A DNA stretch of 64,000 nucleotides from DOZZ01 sp963792655 (GTDB lineage: Bacteria > Acidobacteriota > Terriglobia > Bryobacterales > Bryobacteraceae): positions 186,001 through 250,000 of the forward strand of contig CAWBWU010000010.1 in assembly GCA_963792655.1 (NCBI GenBank). Direction: 5' to 3'. Of the stretch, positions 9,734 to 18,928 are shown in pieces (the first letter of the stretch is position 1; each line of letters opens with the position of its first letter). Both the position numbers and the translations under genes were made by a program. Under the pieces are notes generated by a model. It was not told where the DNA came from and ran no database searches. It saw only the letters and a program-made list of their open reading frames with translations.

Positions 9734-10652
9734 ATGTCGCGCATCCGCGTCCTGGGCAGCCTCAACATCGATCTGGTGCAACAGGTGCCTCGCCTCCCCG
9801 CCCTGGGCGAGACGTTGGCTGGCACGGATTTCGCGGTGCTGGTGGGTGGCAAGGGGAATAATCAGGCTGCGGCGGCGTGCCTGCTCGGCGGCTGCGTCGA
9901 GATGGCTGGAATGATTGGCGACGATCTGTTCGGAGAGCGCCTGATCAACCAGTTACTGAAGATCGGCGTTGACGTGCAGCGCATTCGCAAGTCTCAGAAG
10001 CCATCCGGTACCGCAACCATTCTGGTGTTACCGGACGGCGAGAACGCCATCGTGATTGCGGCTGGCGCGAATGCGGAGGTAGACCCCGCTATGGCCGAGG
10101 CTTCGGCGGCGGACCTGCGCGCCGGCGACTTTCTACTTTGTCAGTTGGAGATTCCACTTGGCTCCGTCGGCGCAGCAATGAGCAAGGCGAAGCGGAATGG
10201 CGCAACGACCATTCTCGATCCTGCTCCGGCGCAAAGCCTGGAACCAGCACTGCTCGAGAACATCGCGATCCTGACTCCCAACCAGACCGAAGCAGGAATG
10301 TTACTGGGCGCCGCGGCTGTCGAAAGTATCGACGATGCCCGCCAGGCAGCCCAGCGCCTGCGCGACAGAGGACCGGGAATCGTCATCATCAAGTTGGGCG
10401 CCGCAAGGCTGCTTCATTGCAAACAGTGAACGCGTCCAGCATATCCCTGGCTTTCGCGTGACGCCGGTCGATACGACCGCTGCCGGCGATTGTTTCAACG
10501 GCGCGCTCGCCGTCGCGTTAAGTGAAGGTGCGCCACTGGAACGCGCCGCGCGATTTGCAAACGCCGCCGCCGCGCTTTCCGTAACGCAGCCGGGAGCCGT
10601 ACAGTCGATGCCTACACGCGCCGCAGTAGAAGATTTGCTCCGATCCGCCTAG
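9734..10652 (+). CDS. rbsK: ribokinase / PfkB family sugar kinase, frameshifted
   Basis: About 305 residues once a frame break near 10399-10404 is repaired. The first part shows the PfkB start (VLGSLNIDLV), GGKGNNQAAAA and the TPNQTEA motif, ending at KLGAARLLHCKQ. One base over, the frame continues QGCFIANSERV and then the catalytic DTTAAGDCFNGAL with the base Asp, and finishes at 10652. Removing one base from GGCGCCGCAAGG joins LGA to QGCF, as expected in ribokinases. It phosphorylates ribose or a similar sugar at the expense of ATP in the cytoplasm. The sugar transporter gene follows 3 bases later, so uptake and phosphorylation are probably coupled. Substrate specificity is not proven. Confidence 0.86.
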
Positions 10653-10655
10653 CCC

Positions 10656-11651
10656 ATGTTCACCGTTCACGATACTTCTACAGCAATCGCCCTGTGCATC
10701 ATCACCATGCTCGGTTGGGGCTCCTGGGCCAATACGCAGAAGCTCGCCGGCAACCGCCACTGGCCCTTTGAACTTTTCTATTGGGACTACGCGTTCGGCG
10801 TCGCCCTGATGGGAATTCTCTTCGCCTTCACGCTGGGCAGCCATGGCACGGCGGGCCAGAGCGCGCTTGAAAATTTACGCTCGGCTGGTTTGCGCGCCGA
10901 AGCGATTGCACTGTTGAGCGGTGCGCTGTTCAACGTCGCGAACATTCTGCTGGTCGCAGCGATTGACGCAATCGGACTCGCCCTCGCGTTCCCGGTCGGC
11001 GTCGGCCTGGCCCTCGTGCTCGGCACTGCAGTCAGCTATTTTCAGACGCCGAAAGGAAACGCCACGTTGCTGGTATCGGGTGTGTTGCTGATCCTGGTCG
11101 CAATGTTGTTCTCGAATATCGCGCACAGCCGGGTTCCTCGCGAGAAGCACACAGGCACGCGGACCGGCCTCTACTTCGCGATCGCCGCGGGCTTGCTGAT
11201 GGGCTTCTTCTATCCGCAACTGGCGAGCTCCATTTCGCCCGCGTTCAACAGCGAACCGATTCAACCCGGGATGCTGACGCCCTACACCGCGCTCCTGTTC
11301 TTCGGCTTCGGCGTGGTGCTTAGCAACATCCCGGTGAACGCCTGGTTCATGCGCTCGCGCGGATCGCACTTCGCCAGTTACACCAATGCAGGCATCGCGC
11401 TGCACCTGCCCGGCATTCTGGGCGGAATGATCTGGATGCTCGCGCTTTCGCTCAACGTGGTGGCTTCGGGCGTAGCCGGACCCGCCGCCTCTTACGCGCT
11501 CGGCCAGGGTGCAACGCTCATCGCTGCGCTCTGGGGAATTTTTGTCTGGAAAGAGTTTCGCGGCGCTCGCGCCGGGACCACACCCTACATCGCACTAATG
11601 CTTACCGCCTACGCACTCGGCTTAGTGTTGATCGGAAAAGCGATTCTCTAA
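10656..11651 (+). CDS. GRP-family sugar/DMT-type permease
   Basis: 331 residues with about ten hydrophobic segments and no signal peptide, resembling the glucose/ribose porter (GRP) branch of the DMT superfamily (MLGWGSWANTQKLAG near the N terminus, FELFYWDY, internal repeat halves). Such proteins import sugars by proton symport. It lies 3 bases after the ribokinase gene, which supports ribose or a similar pentose as substrate. This is inferred, and similar proteins are often annotated simply as DMT transporters. An inverted repeat follows 8 bases past the stop. Confidence 0.8.
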   Translation: MFTVHDTSTAIALCIITMLGWGSWANTQKLAGNRHWPFELFYWDYAFGVALMGILFAFTLGSHGTAGQSALENLRSAGLRAEAIALLSGALFNVANILLVAAIDAIGLALAFPVGVGLALVLGTAVSYFQTPKGNATLLVSGVLLILVAMLFSNIAHSRVPREKHTGTRTGLYFAIAAGLLMGFFYPQLASSISPAFNSEPIQPGMLTPYTALLFFGFGVVLSNIPVNAWFMRSRGSHFASYTNAGIALHLPGILGGMIWMLALSLNVVASGVAGPAASYALGQGATLIAALWGIFVWKEFRGARAGTTPYIALMLTAYALGLVLIGKAIL

Positions 11652-11658
11652 AAGGAAA

Positions 11659-11682
11659 GAGCCTGGTGTACTACCCAGGCTC
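11659..11682 (+). terminator. inverted repeat after the sugar permease gene
   Basis: GAGCCTGG and CCAGGCTC form an 8-bp perfect stem around an 8-base loop, starting 8 bases after the permease stop. No T-run follows on this strand, but the opposite strand reads TTTCCTTTT after the stem, so termination may be stronger in the minus direction. Confidence 0.4.
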
Positions 11683-11914
11683 AAGGTGCGATTGTGAGGA
11701 AGCTGGCAGAATTTATGGACACTACAGGGGGAAGTTATTGTTGTGGGGCGTCAACAGCGGGGATTTCAATCGCGTTGTCCTTGAGCCTAGTCAATCGAAG
11801 CACACCTGACATAAAGCATCTTTCTGGCCAAACCGAAACCCGCTGAAAACTCGTTGCTTTTTGTATGCTGCCACCCCGCTCTGACAGAATTGGATTCCGT
11901 TTCGAAACAAAAAT
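11683..11914. other. non-coding gap between convergent genes
   Basis: Between the two hairpins flanking the sugar permease and tolC genes I see no convincing gene, RNA or repeat. The short frames here have no recognisable product. It appears to be plain spacer. Confidence 0.5.
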
Positions 11915-11942
11915 GCCCGACCCGGAACAAGCCGGGCCGGGC
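11915..11942 (-). terminator. rho-independent terminator of the TolC gene
   Basis: On the minus strand GCCCGGCCCGG pairs with CCGGGTCGGGC (one G-U) around a short loop and is followed by ATTTTTG. It lies 25 bases past the stop of the TolC-family gene and is the best canonical terminator in the window. Confidence 0.75.
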
Positions 11943-11967
11943 AGAATCGCGCTGCTTGGAAAAATGT

Positions 11968-13965
11968 TTACTGCGGAATCGGCGACGGGGGCCGGGACAC
12001 TTTTCCGCGGAACGCTTCGTCGAGCGAGATGTTGTTGTTCGACAGTAGCTGTCCCGTTGCGCGGTCGATCTCGACCCGCGCCTTACTGTAACTGCTGAGT
12101 GCACTGACCTCCGCCGCCTGCGCATTCGCCAGATCGCGCTGCACCAGGATGGTCTGGAAGATCGTCGACGCGCCTAACGCCAGCTTCTTCTGCTCCGCAT
12201 CGAGCGTCTGTTCCTGAAGAATCCGCGCCTTCACCGCCGAACGGTAGACCGCCGATGCCTGGCGCAATCCGATGATCGCGTTCTGCACATCCAGCCGGAC
12301 CTGATTCTCCAGACGCTGCAGAGATAGCTCCTGCTGGCGCAGCGTGTACTGGTCGAGAATGTAGTCGGCCTGCGCCGCACGATTGCGCAGCGGGATGTTC
12401 AACTGCAAGCCCGCCGAGTAGTTCGGAAAGTTGTGCCCGAAGAGCTGGCTGAAGAGCGTGCCGTAGCCACCAACAAAGTAGGGGTTGGCGCCCGAACCAC
12501 TGAAGCCCGGAATCTGCTGCACCGACGAGTTGGGCGTTCCAATCAACGCGTTGTTGCCGATGCTTCCGAAGGCATCGAGCGTGGGCAGCAACTGGCTCTT
12601 CGAACCCTTCAGGTTGATTCCAGCGTTGGTGATGTTGATGCGTTGCGAAGAAACTTCCGGCCGTGAACGCAGGGCCTGAGCGACCATGTCCTGGTACGGC
12701 TGGATTGCTTCTTCGGCCGGTACGCGGATGCGGTCGGTTGGAATGATGTGCGCCTCAGCCAGCGTGGGGCTCGCGACACCGTTCTTGCTCAGCGCATTCT
12801 TGATGATCGTCTCCTGCTGCAGCAGGCGTGTCTGCGAAAGCACCAGATCCTGCTCGGAACTCGCAACGGCTGCTTCGGCGCGGACGATCTCGATCGGCGC
12901 CATGGTGCCGATGTCTACCTGCTTCTTGTTGTCGCTGTAGAGCTTCTGGTTATAAGCGAGCGACTGTTCTTTGGACCGCACGTCGTCGTTGAAGGCGACC
13001 AGATCCCAGTAGAGATCCATCACGCTCGCCACAGTCGTAATTACTTGCTGTTTAAATTGCAGGTCCGCGCCTTCGCGGTTATTGCGCGCCACGCGGATGT
13101 TGCGGTTGTTGACGGCAATACCGAAGCCCTGCAACAAGTGCTGCGTGAAGTTCAAGGTCAAGCTGGCCGAGCGCGACGGATTGAAATCGGAACGCAGGTT
13201 ATTCGACTTGGTGTAGGCGTCGCTATAGCCGAACCCGACCGTGGTTCCCGTCAAAAAGCCCTGCGCGTATTGGAGCTGCCCGATGTCGTTATTGAGAACG
13301 AACGCGCTGGTGCCGGTTCCCAGAGTACTCGTCTGCGGCGTGGAGCTATGGGCAAAATTCAGAATGCCCTGGATCGAGGGATCGAGGTTCGGAATCAGCG
13401 AACCAGTCTGTTGGATCAGTGCGCCGCTGGTGTTGGCGCTGGCACTCGAGGCCTGAGCGGACGCGCTGCTCGAGATGCCCACGTTGGTGCCGCTGCCAGC
13501 GGTTGCTGCCGACGCGCTCTGCGGACCGTTCTGGATGCCCGGCGTAACACCGCGCAACGCGCCGCCCGATTTGGCGCGCAGGATATTGGCATCCGCAATC
13601 GCCGGACTGATGCGTTGAATTTCGATATCGAGATTGTTTTCGAGCGCGAGCGCGAGCATATCGCTCATCGAAAGATAAATATTGCCGCCCTTTAGAAGCG
13701 CATCGAGACGGTTCGAATTCCCCATGTTCAACGGGGGAATTTGCGACGGCATATAGTTACTGGTGAACCGTGCGAACCGACCGGCGTGTTTCACCACCGG
13801 TGTTTCTGGGAGCGCATGATCTGTGTGGATGGAGTCCGAGGTGGCTTGCTTCTGCGCCGCCGGAGTCGCGGTATCGGGGGTGGGCGCGGTCTGCGCAAAT
13901 GAACCCAGGGGGCTCATCAGTAGAGCAATGCAGACGGACGCGGTAATCGACTGGAATCGGTGCAT
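11968..13965 (-). CDS. TolC-family outer membrane efflux protein
   Basis: 665 residues from ATG 13965, chosen because MHRFQSITASVCIALLMSPLG is a good signal peptide. The open frame extends further upstream but only into unlikely sequence. Two outer-membrane-efflux repeats are visible: a central one with long helices (EQSLAYNQKLYSDNKKQVDIG) and a C-terminal one (QLNIPLRNRAAQADYILDQ, ASTIFQTILVQRDLANAQ). About 150 residues after the signal peptide are low-complexity Ser/Ala/Thr-rich. TolC homologues form the outer-membrane duct of tripartite efflux or type I secretion systems. No inner-membrane partner is encoded beside it, so it probably works with pumps encoded elsewhere. Confidence 0.9.
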   Translation of the reverse strand: MHRFQSITASVCIALLMSPLGSFAQTAPTPDTATPAAQKQATSDSIHTDHALPETPVVKHAGRFARFTSNYMPSQIPPLNMGNSNRLDALLKGGNIYLSMSDMLALALENNLDIEIQRISPAIADANILRAKSGGALRGVTPGIQNGPQSASAATAGSGTNVGISSSASAQASSASANTSGALIQQTGSLIPNLDPSIQGILNFAHSSTPQTSTLGTGTSAFVLNNDIGQLQYAQGFLTGTTVGFGYSDAYTKSNNLRSDFNPSRSASLTLNFTQHLLQGFGIAVNNRNIRVARNNREGADLQFKQQVITTVASVMDLYWDLVAFNDDVRSKEQSLAYNQKLYSDNKKQVDIGTMAPIEIVRAEAAVASSEQDLVLSQTRLLQQETIIKNALSKNGVASPTLAEAHIIPTDRIRVPAEEAIQPYQDMVAQALRSRPEVSSQRINITNAGINLKGSKSQLLPTLDAFGSIGNNALIGTPNSSVQQIPGFSGSGANPYFVGGYGTLFSQLFGHNFPNYSAGLQLNIPLRNRAAQADYILDQYTLRQQELSLQRLENQVRLDVQNAIIGLRQASAVYRSAVKARILQEQTLDAEQKKLALGASTIFQTILVQRDLANAQAAEVSALSSYSKARVEIDRATGQLLSNNNISLDEAFRGKVSRPPSPIPQ

Positions 13966-14035
13966 AAGCGGTTCTCTTAGACAACTCCTACGAAGACAAA
14001 CGGGGGGCCGTTCGAATTTTTTCTGGAAGGGCTGA

Positions 14036-14656
14036 ATGGTAATCTCCAATGGTATATTAGGCCTGCGAGTGCAGCAACCCGAAGCAATTCTTCCTCTATT
14101 TGAAGCCACGGGCGCATATCTCAAGGGCCACTTTCGTCTTACCAGCGGGCTGCATAGTCCTGAATACCTGCAATCGGCATTAGTGTTACGTTTTCCGCGC
14201 CATGCGGAGATGCTGGGCCACATGCTCGCTCAGGAACTTCAGGCTTTGACGGCGCCCACGAAAATTGGTTTGGTTGCGGCCCCGGCGTTGGGCGGTTTAA
14301 TTATCGGCCACGAAGTAGCACGCGCGCTGGGAGTCCCGTTCATTTTTACAGAACGTGACGTTGCCGGTGCGATGCTGTTGCGCCGCGGCTTCAGCGTTGA
14401 GCCCGGCGTGAACGCCGTCGTGATCGAAGACGTCATCACCACTGGCGGCAGCACCCGCGAAGTTGTCACCATTTTGAAGGGGCTCGGCGCGAACGTCCTC
14501 GCTGCGGGATCCATCATCGACCGCAGCAACGGCCAGGCCGATACCGGTGTTCCTCGCGCGGCGCTGCAAACGCTCGAGGTCACGACGTACGATCCCGCGA
14601 ATTGCCCGTTGTGCCGTGCGGGCTCAGCCGCCATCAAGCCAGGCTCGCGCGCCTGA
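14036..14656 (+). CDS. pyrE: orotate phosphoribosyltransferase
   Basis: 206 residues with GHFRLTSGLHSPEYLQ at the N terminus and the PRPP-binding loop VIEDVITTGGSTREV, the hallmark of type I phosphoribosyltransferases. Orotate is joined to PRPP to give orotidine monophosphate in pyrimidine synthesis in the cytoplasm. The start could be ATG 14036 or a later codon, since the first ten residues are not conserved. It is divergent from the TolC gene and is followed 8 bases later by truA, with which it is probably co-transcribed. Confidence 0.93.
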   Translation: MVISNGILGLRVQQPEAILPLFEATGAYLKGHFRLTSGLHSPEYLQSALVLRFPRHAEMLGHMLAQELQALTAPTKIGLVAAPALGGLIIGHEVARALGVPFIFTERDVAGAMLLRRGFSVEPGVNAVVIEDVITTGGSTREVVTILKGLGANVLAAGSIIDRSNGQADTGVPRAALQTLEVTTYDPANCPLCRAGSAAIKPGSRA

Positions 14657-14664
14657 ACGCGCCG

Positions 14665-15429
14665 ATGCCGCGCCGCATCCGCATCACACTTTCCTATGAC
14701 GGAGCGGGCTTTCATGGGTGGCAGGTGCAGCCCGGACTGCCCACCATCCAAGGCACGCTGGAAGCCATCCTCGCGGAAATCGAATCGGCGCCCGTGCAGG
14801 TCGCGGGCTCTGGGCGGACGGATGCCGGTGTTCATGCCGAAGCGCAGGTGGCCGCCTTTCATCTTTCGAATCCGATCCCCGCAGTAAACCTGCGCCGCGC
14901 CATGAACCGGCTCCTTCCGCCTTCGATTCGCGTGATGGCCGCAGAAGAAGTGCACGATTCGTTTCATCCCCGCTTCGATGCCATCGCGAAGACTTACGAG
15001 TACCGGATTTATCGAGGCGAGACCTGCTCGCCATTTCTGTGGCCCACCGTCTATCACCACCCTTACCGCCTGGATGCCGACAGCATGATCGAGCACGCCA
15101 GAATGTTCGAAGGCGAACACGACTTCAGCGCCTTCGCCGCTGCCGACGACAGCGATGCGTTGGGTAGATCGAAAGTTCGAACGATTTTTTCGTCGGTGCT
15201 TGCCAGCGCGGAGGATTTTCTGATCTATCGCGTGCGCGGCAGTGGCTTCTTGAAGCACATGGTGCGCAATTTAACCGGCACGCTGATCGAGGTGGGCCGG
15301 GGCAACCTGAGCACCGAACAACTCCGCGGTTTGCTCGCGAACGCCGCAGGCCGGTGCGGCTCAACGGCTCCGGCCAAGGGGCTCAAGCTGATTTCGGTGG
15401 AGTACCCTGCCCCGCCTAGCGGAGCATAG
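14665..15429 (+). CDS. truA: tRNA pseudouridine(38-40) synthase
   Basis: 254 residues from ATG 14665, giving the expected N terminus PRRIRITLSYDGAGFHGWQ. The catalytic Asp lies in GSGRTDAGVHAEAQ, and later family regions include YEYRIY and FLKHMVRNLTGTLIEVG. It isomerises uridines 38-40 in the anticodon arm of tRNAs. A longer in-frame start exists at 14602 but overlaps pyrE and adds non-family sequence. The gene order pyrE-truA-ppa is compact and co-directional. Confidence 0.95.
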   Translation: MPRRIRITLSYDGAGFHGWQVQPGLPTIQGTLEAILAEIESAPVQVAGSGRTDAGVHAEAQVAAFHLSNPIPAVNLRRAMNRLLPPSIRVMAAEEVHDSFHPRFDAIAKTYEYRIYRGETCSPFLWPTVYHHPYRLDADSMIEHARMFEGEHDFSAFAAADDSDALGRSKVRTIFSSVLASAEDFLIYRVRGSGFLKHMVRNLTGTLIEVGRGNLSTEQLRGLLANAAGRCGSTAPAKGLKLISVEYPAPPSGA

Positions 15430-15461
15430 GTGCCGTTGAGCATCTCTGTTACTCTGACTTC

Positions 15462-16043
15462 GTGAAACTCTATGACATCGATCCGGGACCCGAGAGCCCG
15501 GAGATCGTTCGCATGATCGTCGAAATTCCGCAGCACTCCGCGAACAAGTACGAATACGATGGCGAGCTCGGTGTCTTCCGTCTCGATCGCGCTCTGTACT
15601 CTCCGCTGCACTACCCTGGCGACTACGGTTTTATCCCCGGCACGCTTTCCGACGACAACGATCCTTTGGACGTGCTCGTTCTGGTGCAACAGCCCAGTTT
15701 TCCCGGCGTGATGATCGAAGTGCGGCCGGTCGGAATCCTCAACATGGTGGACGATGAAGAGCGCGATCAAAAAGTTTTAGCAGTGCCGAACCGCAATCCT
15801 CGCTACGACCAGATCCATACGATGGATCAGATCTTTCCGCACGTGCGGCGCGAGATCGAACACTTCTTCGGAATCTACAAAGAGCTCGAAGGCAAGGTGA
15901 CCGTGATGAACGGTTGGGGCGGCCCGCGGGAAGCGCGCAAGGCGATTGTTGAATCGCGCCAGCGCTACCTGGAACTGAAGAAGAGCGCGGCGGCGAAAGC
16001 GGCACAGGACGAAGGCCACGTCGCTGCACCAATAGCCGACTAA
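15462..16043 (+). CDS. ppa: inorganic pyrophosphatase
   Basis: 193 residues starting at GTG 15462. It shows the family I signature, with YKYEYDGELGVFRLDR-like substrate contacts, YPGDYGFIPGTLSDDNDPLDVLV carrying the metal-binding aspartates, and DIEHFF-like EIEHFF later. It hydrolyses pyrophosphate to phosphate and so pulls biosynthetic reactions forward, including the PRPP-dependent PyrE step encoded two genes upstream. The C-terminal tail is Lys/Ala-rich. Its stop shares CTAA with the stop of the convergent gene. Confidence 0.94.
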   Translation: MKLYDIDPGPESPEIVRMIVEIPQHSANKYEYDGELGVFRLDRALYSPLHYPGDYGFIPGTLSDDNDPLDVLVLVQQPSFPGVMIEVRPVGILNMVDDEERDQKVLAVPNRNPRYDQIHTMDQIFPHVRREIEHFFGIYKELEGKVTVMNGWGGPREARKAIVESRQRYLELKKSAAAKAAQDEGHVAAPIAD

Positions 16044-16705
16044 GGCGTCAGCTTCTGTTCGCCCGGCTTCAACAGCGTGGGCGCTTTGCGTTTTTTCTTA
16101 TCGTCGGCTTCGGCCTTTTCCGCGGCGGCTTTCTTTTCCGTGCGCTCGCGCGGCGTCATCATCTCATCGCGCTCTTTCTTGTCTTTTTCATCTTTGGCCT
16201 GAATGTCGGCTGAGCGCTGGCCGAGGTCGGTTTGCGTAAGTTCCAGGCTGTCGCTGGTGTTGTCGATGGCCTGCTTCAACACGAACTGATACCGCGCGTA
16301 GTCGCGTGGATGGCTGTCGTTCAGCTTGTTGAGCACTGAGAGGAACTGCTTCTCCGCGCTGCTGACTTCAGTATTTCCAAGCTGGATATCGACATGCCTT
16401 TTCAAAGCATCGTCCGACACCATGTCGACGGCGTCGATGATCTTGCTGTACTCATCGAGCAGGTCGTGAATCTCGAGAGACCGGCCAGACTTCTCGCCTT
16501 TGAAGAGCTGCTGCACCTGATCCATTCGCTGCCGTGCAAACAGCATGTAAAGTTTCAACCGCTCGTTCGGCTCCTGCACCTCGCGCAGTTGATCGACTTC
16601 GTCGGTGGTGAGGAAGTCTTTCTGAGCGTAGGCCGGCACGGCATGCAAGCCCGCGCACAACGCAACCGCGATTAGCGCTTTTTGCCAAGAATGCCGGTGA
16701 GCCAC
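16040..16705 (-). CDS. secreted helical hypothetical protein (221 aa)
   Basis: Signal peptide at residues 1-27 (ending AVPAYAQ), then a predominantly helical domain beginning REVQEPNERLKLY, and a highly charged Lys/Glu/Ala tail from about residue 165. No catalytic motif is seen. It overlaps the upstream gene by 34 bases, and that gene's product has a similar EPN-headed helical region, so the two may be distant paralogues. A TPR gene heads the same operon. I do not recognise a named family. The export prediction is solid and the function unknown. Confidence 0.75.
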   Translation of the reverse strand: MAHRHSWQKALIAVALCAGLHAVPAYAQKDFLTTDEVDQLREVQEPNERLKLYMLFARQRMDQVQQLFKGEKSGRSLEIHDLLDEYSKIIDAVDMVSDDALKRHVDIQLGNTEVSSAEKQFLSVLNKLNDSHPRDYARYQFVLKQAIDNTSDSLELTQTDLGQRSADIQAKDEKDKKERDEMMTPRERTEKKAAAEKAEADDKKKRKAPTLLKPGEQKLTP

Positions 16706-17109
16706 GAATCGTGTACCTCCTGAATCTTTTCCCGCACGGGTTCGACAAGCGGCCGGTCCGCGGCATCGAGAGAATCTTCCCAGCCTTTCATGCGGCGCAG
16801 AAGATCGCGCGTGCGCGTTTCCGCATACTTGAAGTTCTTCGGCTTGCGGCTGGGGTTCTGATGAGTCTCCAGCAGCGCGGCTTGCGCGAGTTCAACCGAC
16901 TGCTGGACTTCTTTCAAATCTTCCGCAACCGCGTCCTGCTTGCCACTCTCGATATCTTTGCGCGCCTGCTGGTAGGCGATGTCGGCGTTGTCGAGCGCCA
17001 TGCGGCTGCGCTTCTCCAGGTTCGGTTCAGCCTGAATGCTCGCCAGGCTCGCGGACAGGGCGCTGCTGCAGAGCACAGCAAAAGTAATCAAACGCAAACA
17101 GGTTTTCAT
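16672..17109 (-). CDS. secreted helical hypothetical protein (145 aa)
   Basis: Signal peptide at residues 1-24, then EPNLEKRSRMALDNAD and a helical region rich in Gln/Glu/Asp, ending in a basic tail (GILGKKR). There is no enzyme motif. The EPN-x-R start of the mature part is shared with the downstream protein. It sits in the middle of a three-gene operon: its ATG overlaps the TPR gene stop (ATGA), and its own end overlaps the next start by 34 bases. A helical adaptor or scaffold acting outside the cytoplasm is plausible, but this is only inference. Confidence 0.75.
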   Translation of the reverse strand: MKTCLRLITFAVLCSSALSASLASIQAEPNLEKRSRMALDNADIAYQQARKDIESGKQDAVAEDLKEVQQSVELAQAALLETHQNPSRKPKNFKYAETRTRDLLRRMKGWEDSLDAADRPLVEPVREKIQEVHDSWLTGILGKKR

Positions 17110-18317
17110 CGCTTGCTGATTTCCCTTTCGAGGATTCTCGCACGCTGCCGCGCCTGAAATTCTTCATCGGGAAATTTCCCGTTAGAAGCCGCGAGAAACT
17201 GCCGGTAGCTGTCGAGCGCGGGTTGGCGTTGTTTCAACTTGTCGAGCGAGATTGCACGCAAGAAATAGTTTCCCGGCTTTTCTGCACCGAGCGCCTTCAC
17301 ACGGTCGAGTGCGGCCAGCCCGGGCGCGTAGTCTTCATGAATGACGAGCACGGCCGCGAGTTCGTTCCACGCCTCGGCTGAGTCCGGCTTAAGCTTCGTT
17401 GCCGCGTACAACTGGTTTGCCGCTGCCGGGAACTGATGCTGATCGCGCAACGCTCGGCCCAGCACCATCCGCACTTCGAAGTTATTCGGGTCCATCTTCA
17501 CCGCTTCCAGCAATTGCGCCGTGGCTTTGGCCGTGTCTTTATTCGCGAGATACGCTTGCGCTAAAGCCATCCGTGCGTCGACCGTAGGCGACGTGGCCAC
17601 TGCTTTTTCGAGACGCGGCAGTGCATCGTTGAAGCGTTGTTGCGCGATTAGCAAAGCGCCCATGTGCTCCTGCACGCCCTGATCATCCGGAAACTTCATG
17701 TAGATGTCGATTGCCTGCTGCGGACGCTGCGCTGATTCATAATCACGCGCCAGTTCGAGCAGGCCGCTGCGGTACTCAGGCTTGGCTGCGGCGGCGATTT
17801 CAAGATGCGGCGCTGCTTCATCCAGCTTGCCCATTTTTCGCAGCGCACGGCCAAGCCCCAACTCTGCGGGTGCAGATTTCGGATCGATCTTGAGCGCATT
17901 CGCGTAAGCCTGCGCCGCTTCTGCAGCATCGCCTTTCGCTAAGAGCACTTCGCCCAGGTAGAACGCCGGGCGAAACTCATTTGGCTTTTGCTTCTGCGCG
18001 TCTTCGAGTAATGGTTGCGCTGCGGTGAAATCTTTCGCATGGGCCAGCAGAATCGCCAGGTTCATCTCGGCTTGATAGAGATTCGGCTTCAGTTCCAGTG
18101 TCTTGCGATATTCAGCGGTGGCATCCGAATCTCGCTTCAGTAGCGAGAAGGCAAGACCAAGCTGGAAGTGCGCCGCATAGTTACCGGGCTCTGCAGTAAC
18201 GGCTTTTTGTAGAAGCGGCAGGGCATCCGCAGCGCGGTTTTCCTCGAGCGCTTTGCGCCCGAGCTCCAGATCGTCGGGCGCTTGCATGGCAAGCAACGCA
18301 ACGATGACTAGCCACAT
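17106..18317 (-). CDS. TPR-repeat protein with signal peptide
   Basis: 403 residues. A short hydrophobic N terminus (MWLVIVALLAMQA) looks like a signal peptide, so the protein is probably periplasmic. About ten tetratricopeptide repeats follow, with repeated A-x-x-x-L-G-x-A patterns such as NYAAHFQLGLAFSLL, APAELGLGRALRKMG and NFEVRMVLGRALRDQ. TPR arrays bind partner proteins. It is the first gene of an operon with two small secreted helical proteins, which are the obvious candidate partners. No catalytic domain is attached. Confidence 0.85.
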   Translation of the reverse strand: MWLVIVALLAMQAPDDLELGRKALEENRAADALPLLQKAVTAEPGNYAAHFQLGLAFSLLKRDSDATAEYRKTLELKPNLYQAEMNLAILLAHAKDFTAAQPLLEDAQKQKPNEFRPAFYLGEVLLAKGDAAEAAQAYANALKIDPKSAPAELGLGRALRKMGKLDEAAPHLEIAAAAKPEYRSGLLELARDYESAQRPQQAIDIYMKFPDDQGVQEHMGALLIAQQRFNDALPRLEKAVATSPTVDARMALAQAYLANKDTAKATAQLLEAVKMDPNNFEVRMVLGRALRDQHQFPAAANQLYAATKLKPDSAEAWNELAAVLVIHEDYAPGLAALDRVKALGAEKPGNYFLRAISLDKLKQRQPALDSYRQFLAASNGKFPDEEFQARQRARILEREISKR

Positions 18318-18342
18318 GGCTTTAGTCTAACTTGGAGGAATC

Positions 18343-18903
18343 ATGCGCAACGGATTACTGCTGACCCACGGTGCCGGTTCGAATGCCGACTCGCCTTTGC
18401 TACAGCGCGTCGGTGCTCACTTCGAAGCGGCAGGCTTCCTCGTTGTGCGTTTCAACCTGGCTTACCGGCAACTACGGCCAAGCGGTCCTCCGCGTCGCGG
18501 TGAAGACGTGGCCGACCGCGAGTCGATCGCCGCCGCAGCGCGCGAGCTACGTAGCCGCATTGATGGACAGCTCTGGGTCGGCGGCCATTCCTATGGAGGC
18601 CGGCAAAGTTCCATGCTGGCGGCAGAGCAGCCGGATCTTGCGGACCATCTCTTGCTCCTCTCCTATCCGTTACACCCGCCGCGAAAACCGGAACAGTTGC
18701 GAACAGCGCACTTCCCGCTGATCCGCACCCCGGTTACGTTTGTGCATGGCACTCGTGATCCGTTCGGCTCGCCTGGGGAGTTAGAGGCAGCGATGGAGTT
18801 AATACCTGCCGCAAAAAGATTGATGCCCGTTGCGGGAGCCGGCCACGAGTTAGGCGGGCCGAATCTGGTGGGTGCACTGGATATGACGATGGCCGGTCGG
18901 TGA
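18343..18903 (+). CDS. alpha/beta hydrolase, KANL3/Tex30-like
   Basis: 186 residues preceded by GGAGG a few bases before the ATG. The nucleophile motif is GGHSYGGRQ, the Asp of the triad is likely in HGTRDPFGSPGE, and the His is in GAGHELGG, giving a complete Ser-Asp-His set. The compact form with no lid resembles the KANL3/Tex30 and dienelactone-hydrolase-like group. Substrate unknown. It stands alone and is convergent with the methyltransferase gene 25 bases downstream. Confidence 0.85.
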   Translation: MRNGLLLTHGAGSNADSPLLQRVGAHFEAAGFLVVRFNLAYRQLRPSGPPRRGEDVADRESIAAAARELRSRIDGQLWVGGHSYGGRQSSMLAAEQPDLADHLLLLSYPLHPPRKPEQLRTAHFPLIRTPVTFVHGTRDPFGSPGELEAAMELIPAAKRLMPVAGAGHELGGPNLVGALDMTMAGR

Positions 18904-18928
18904 CCGGCCACTAAATGCAAACGCCCGC

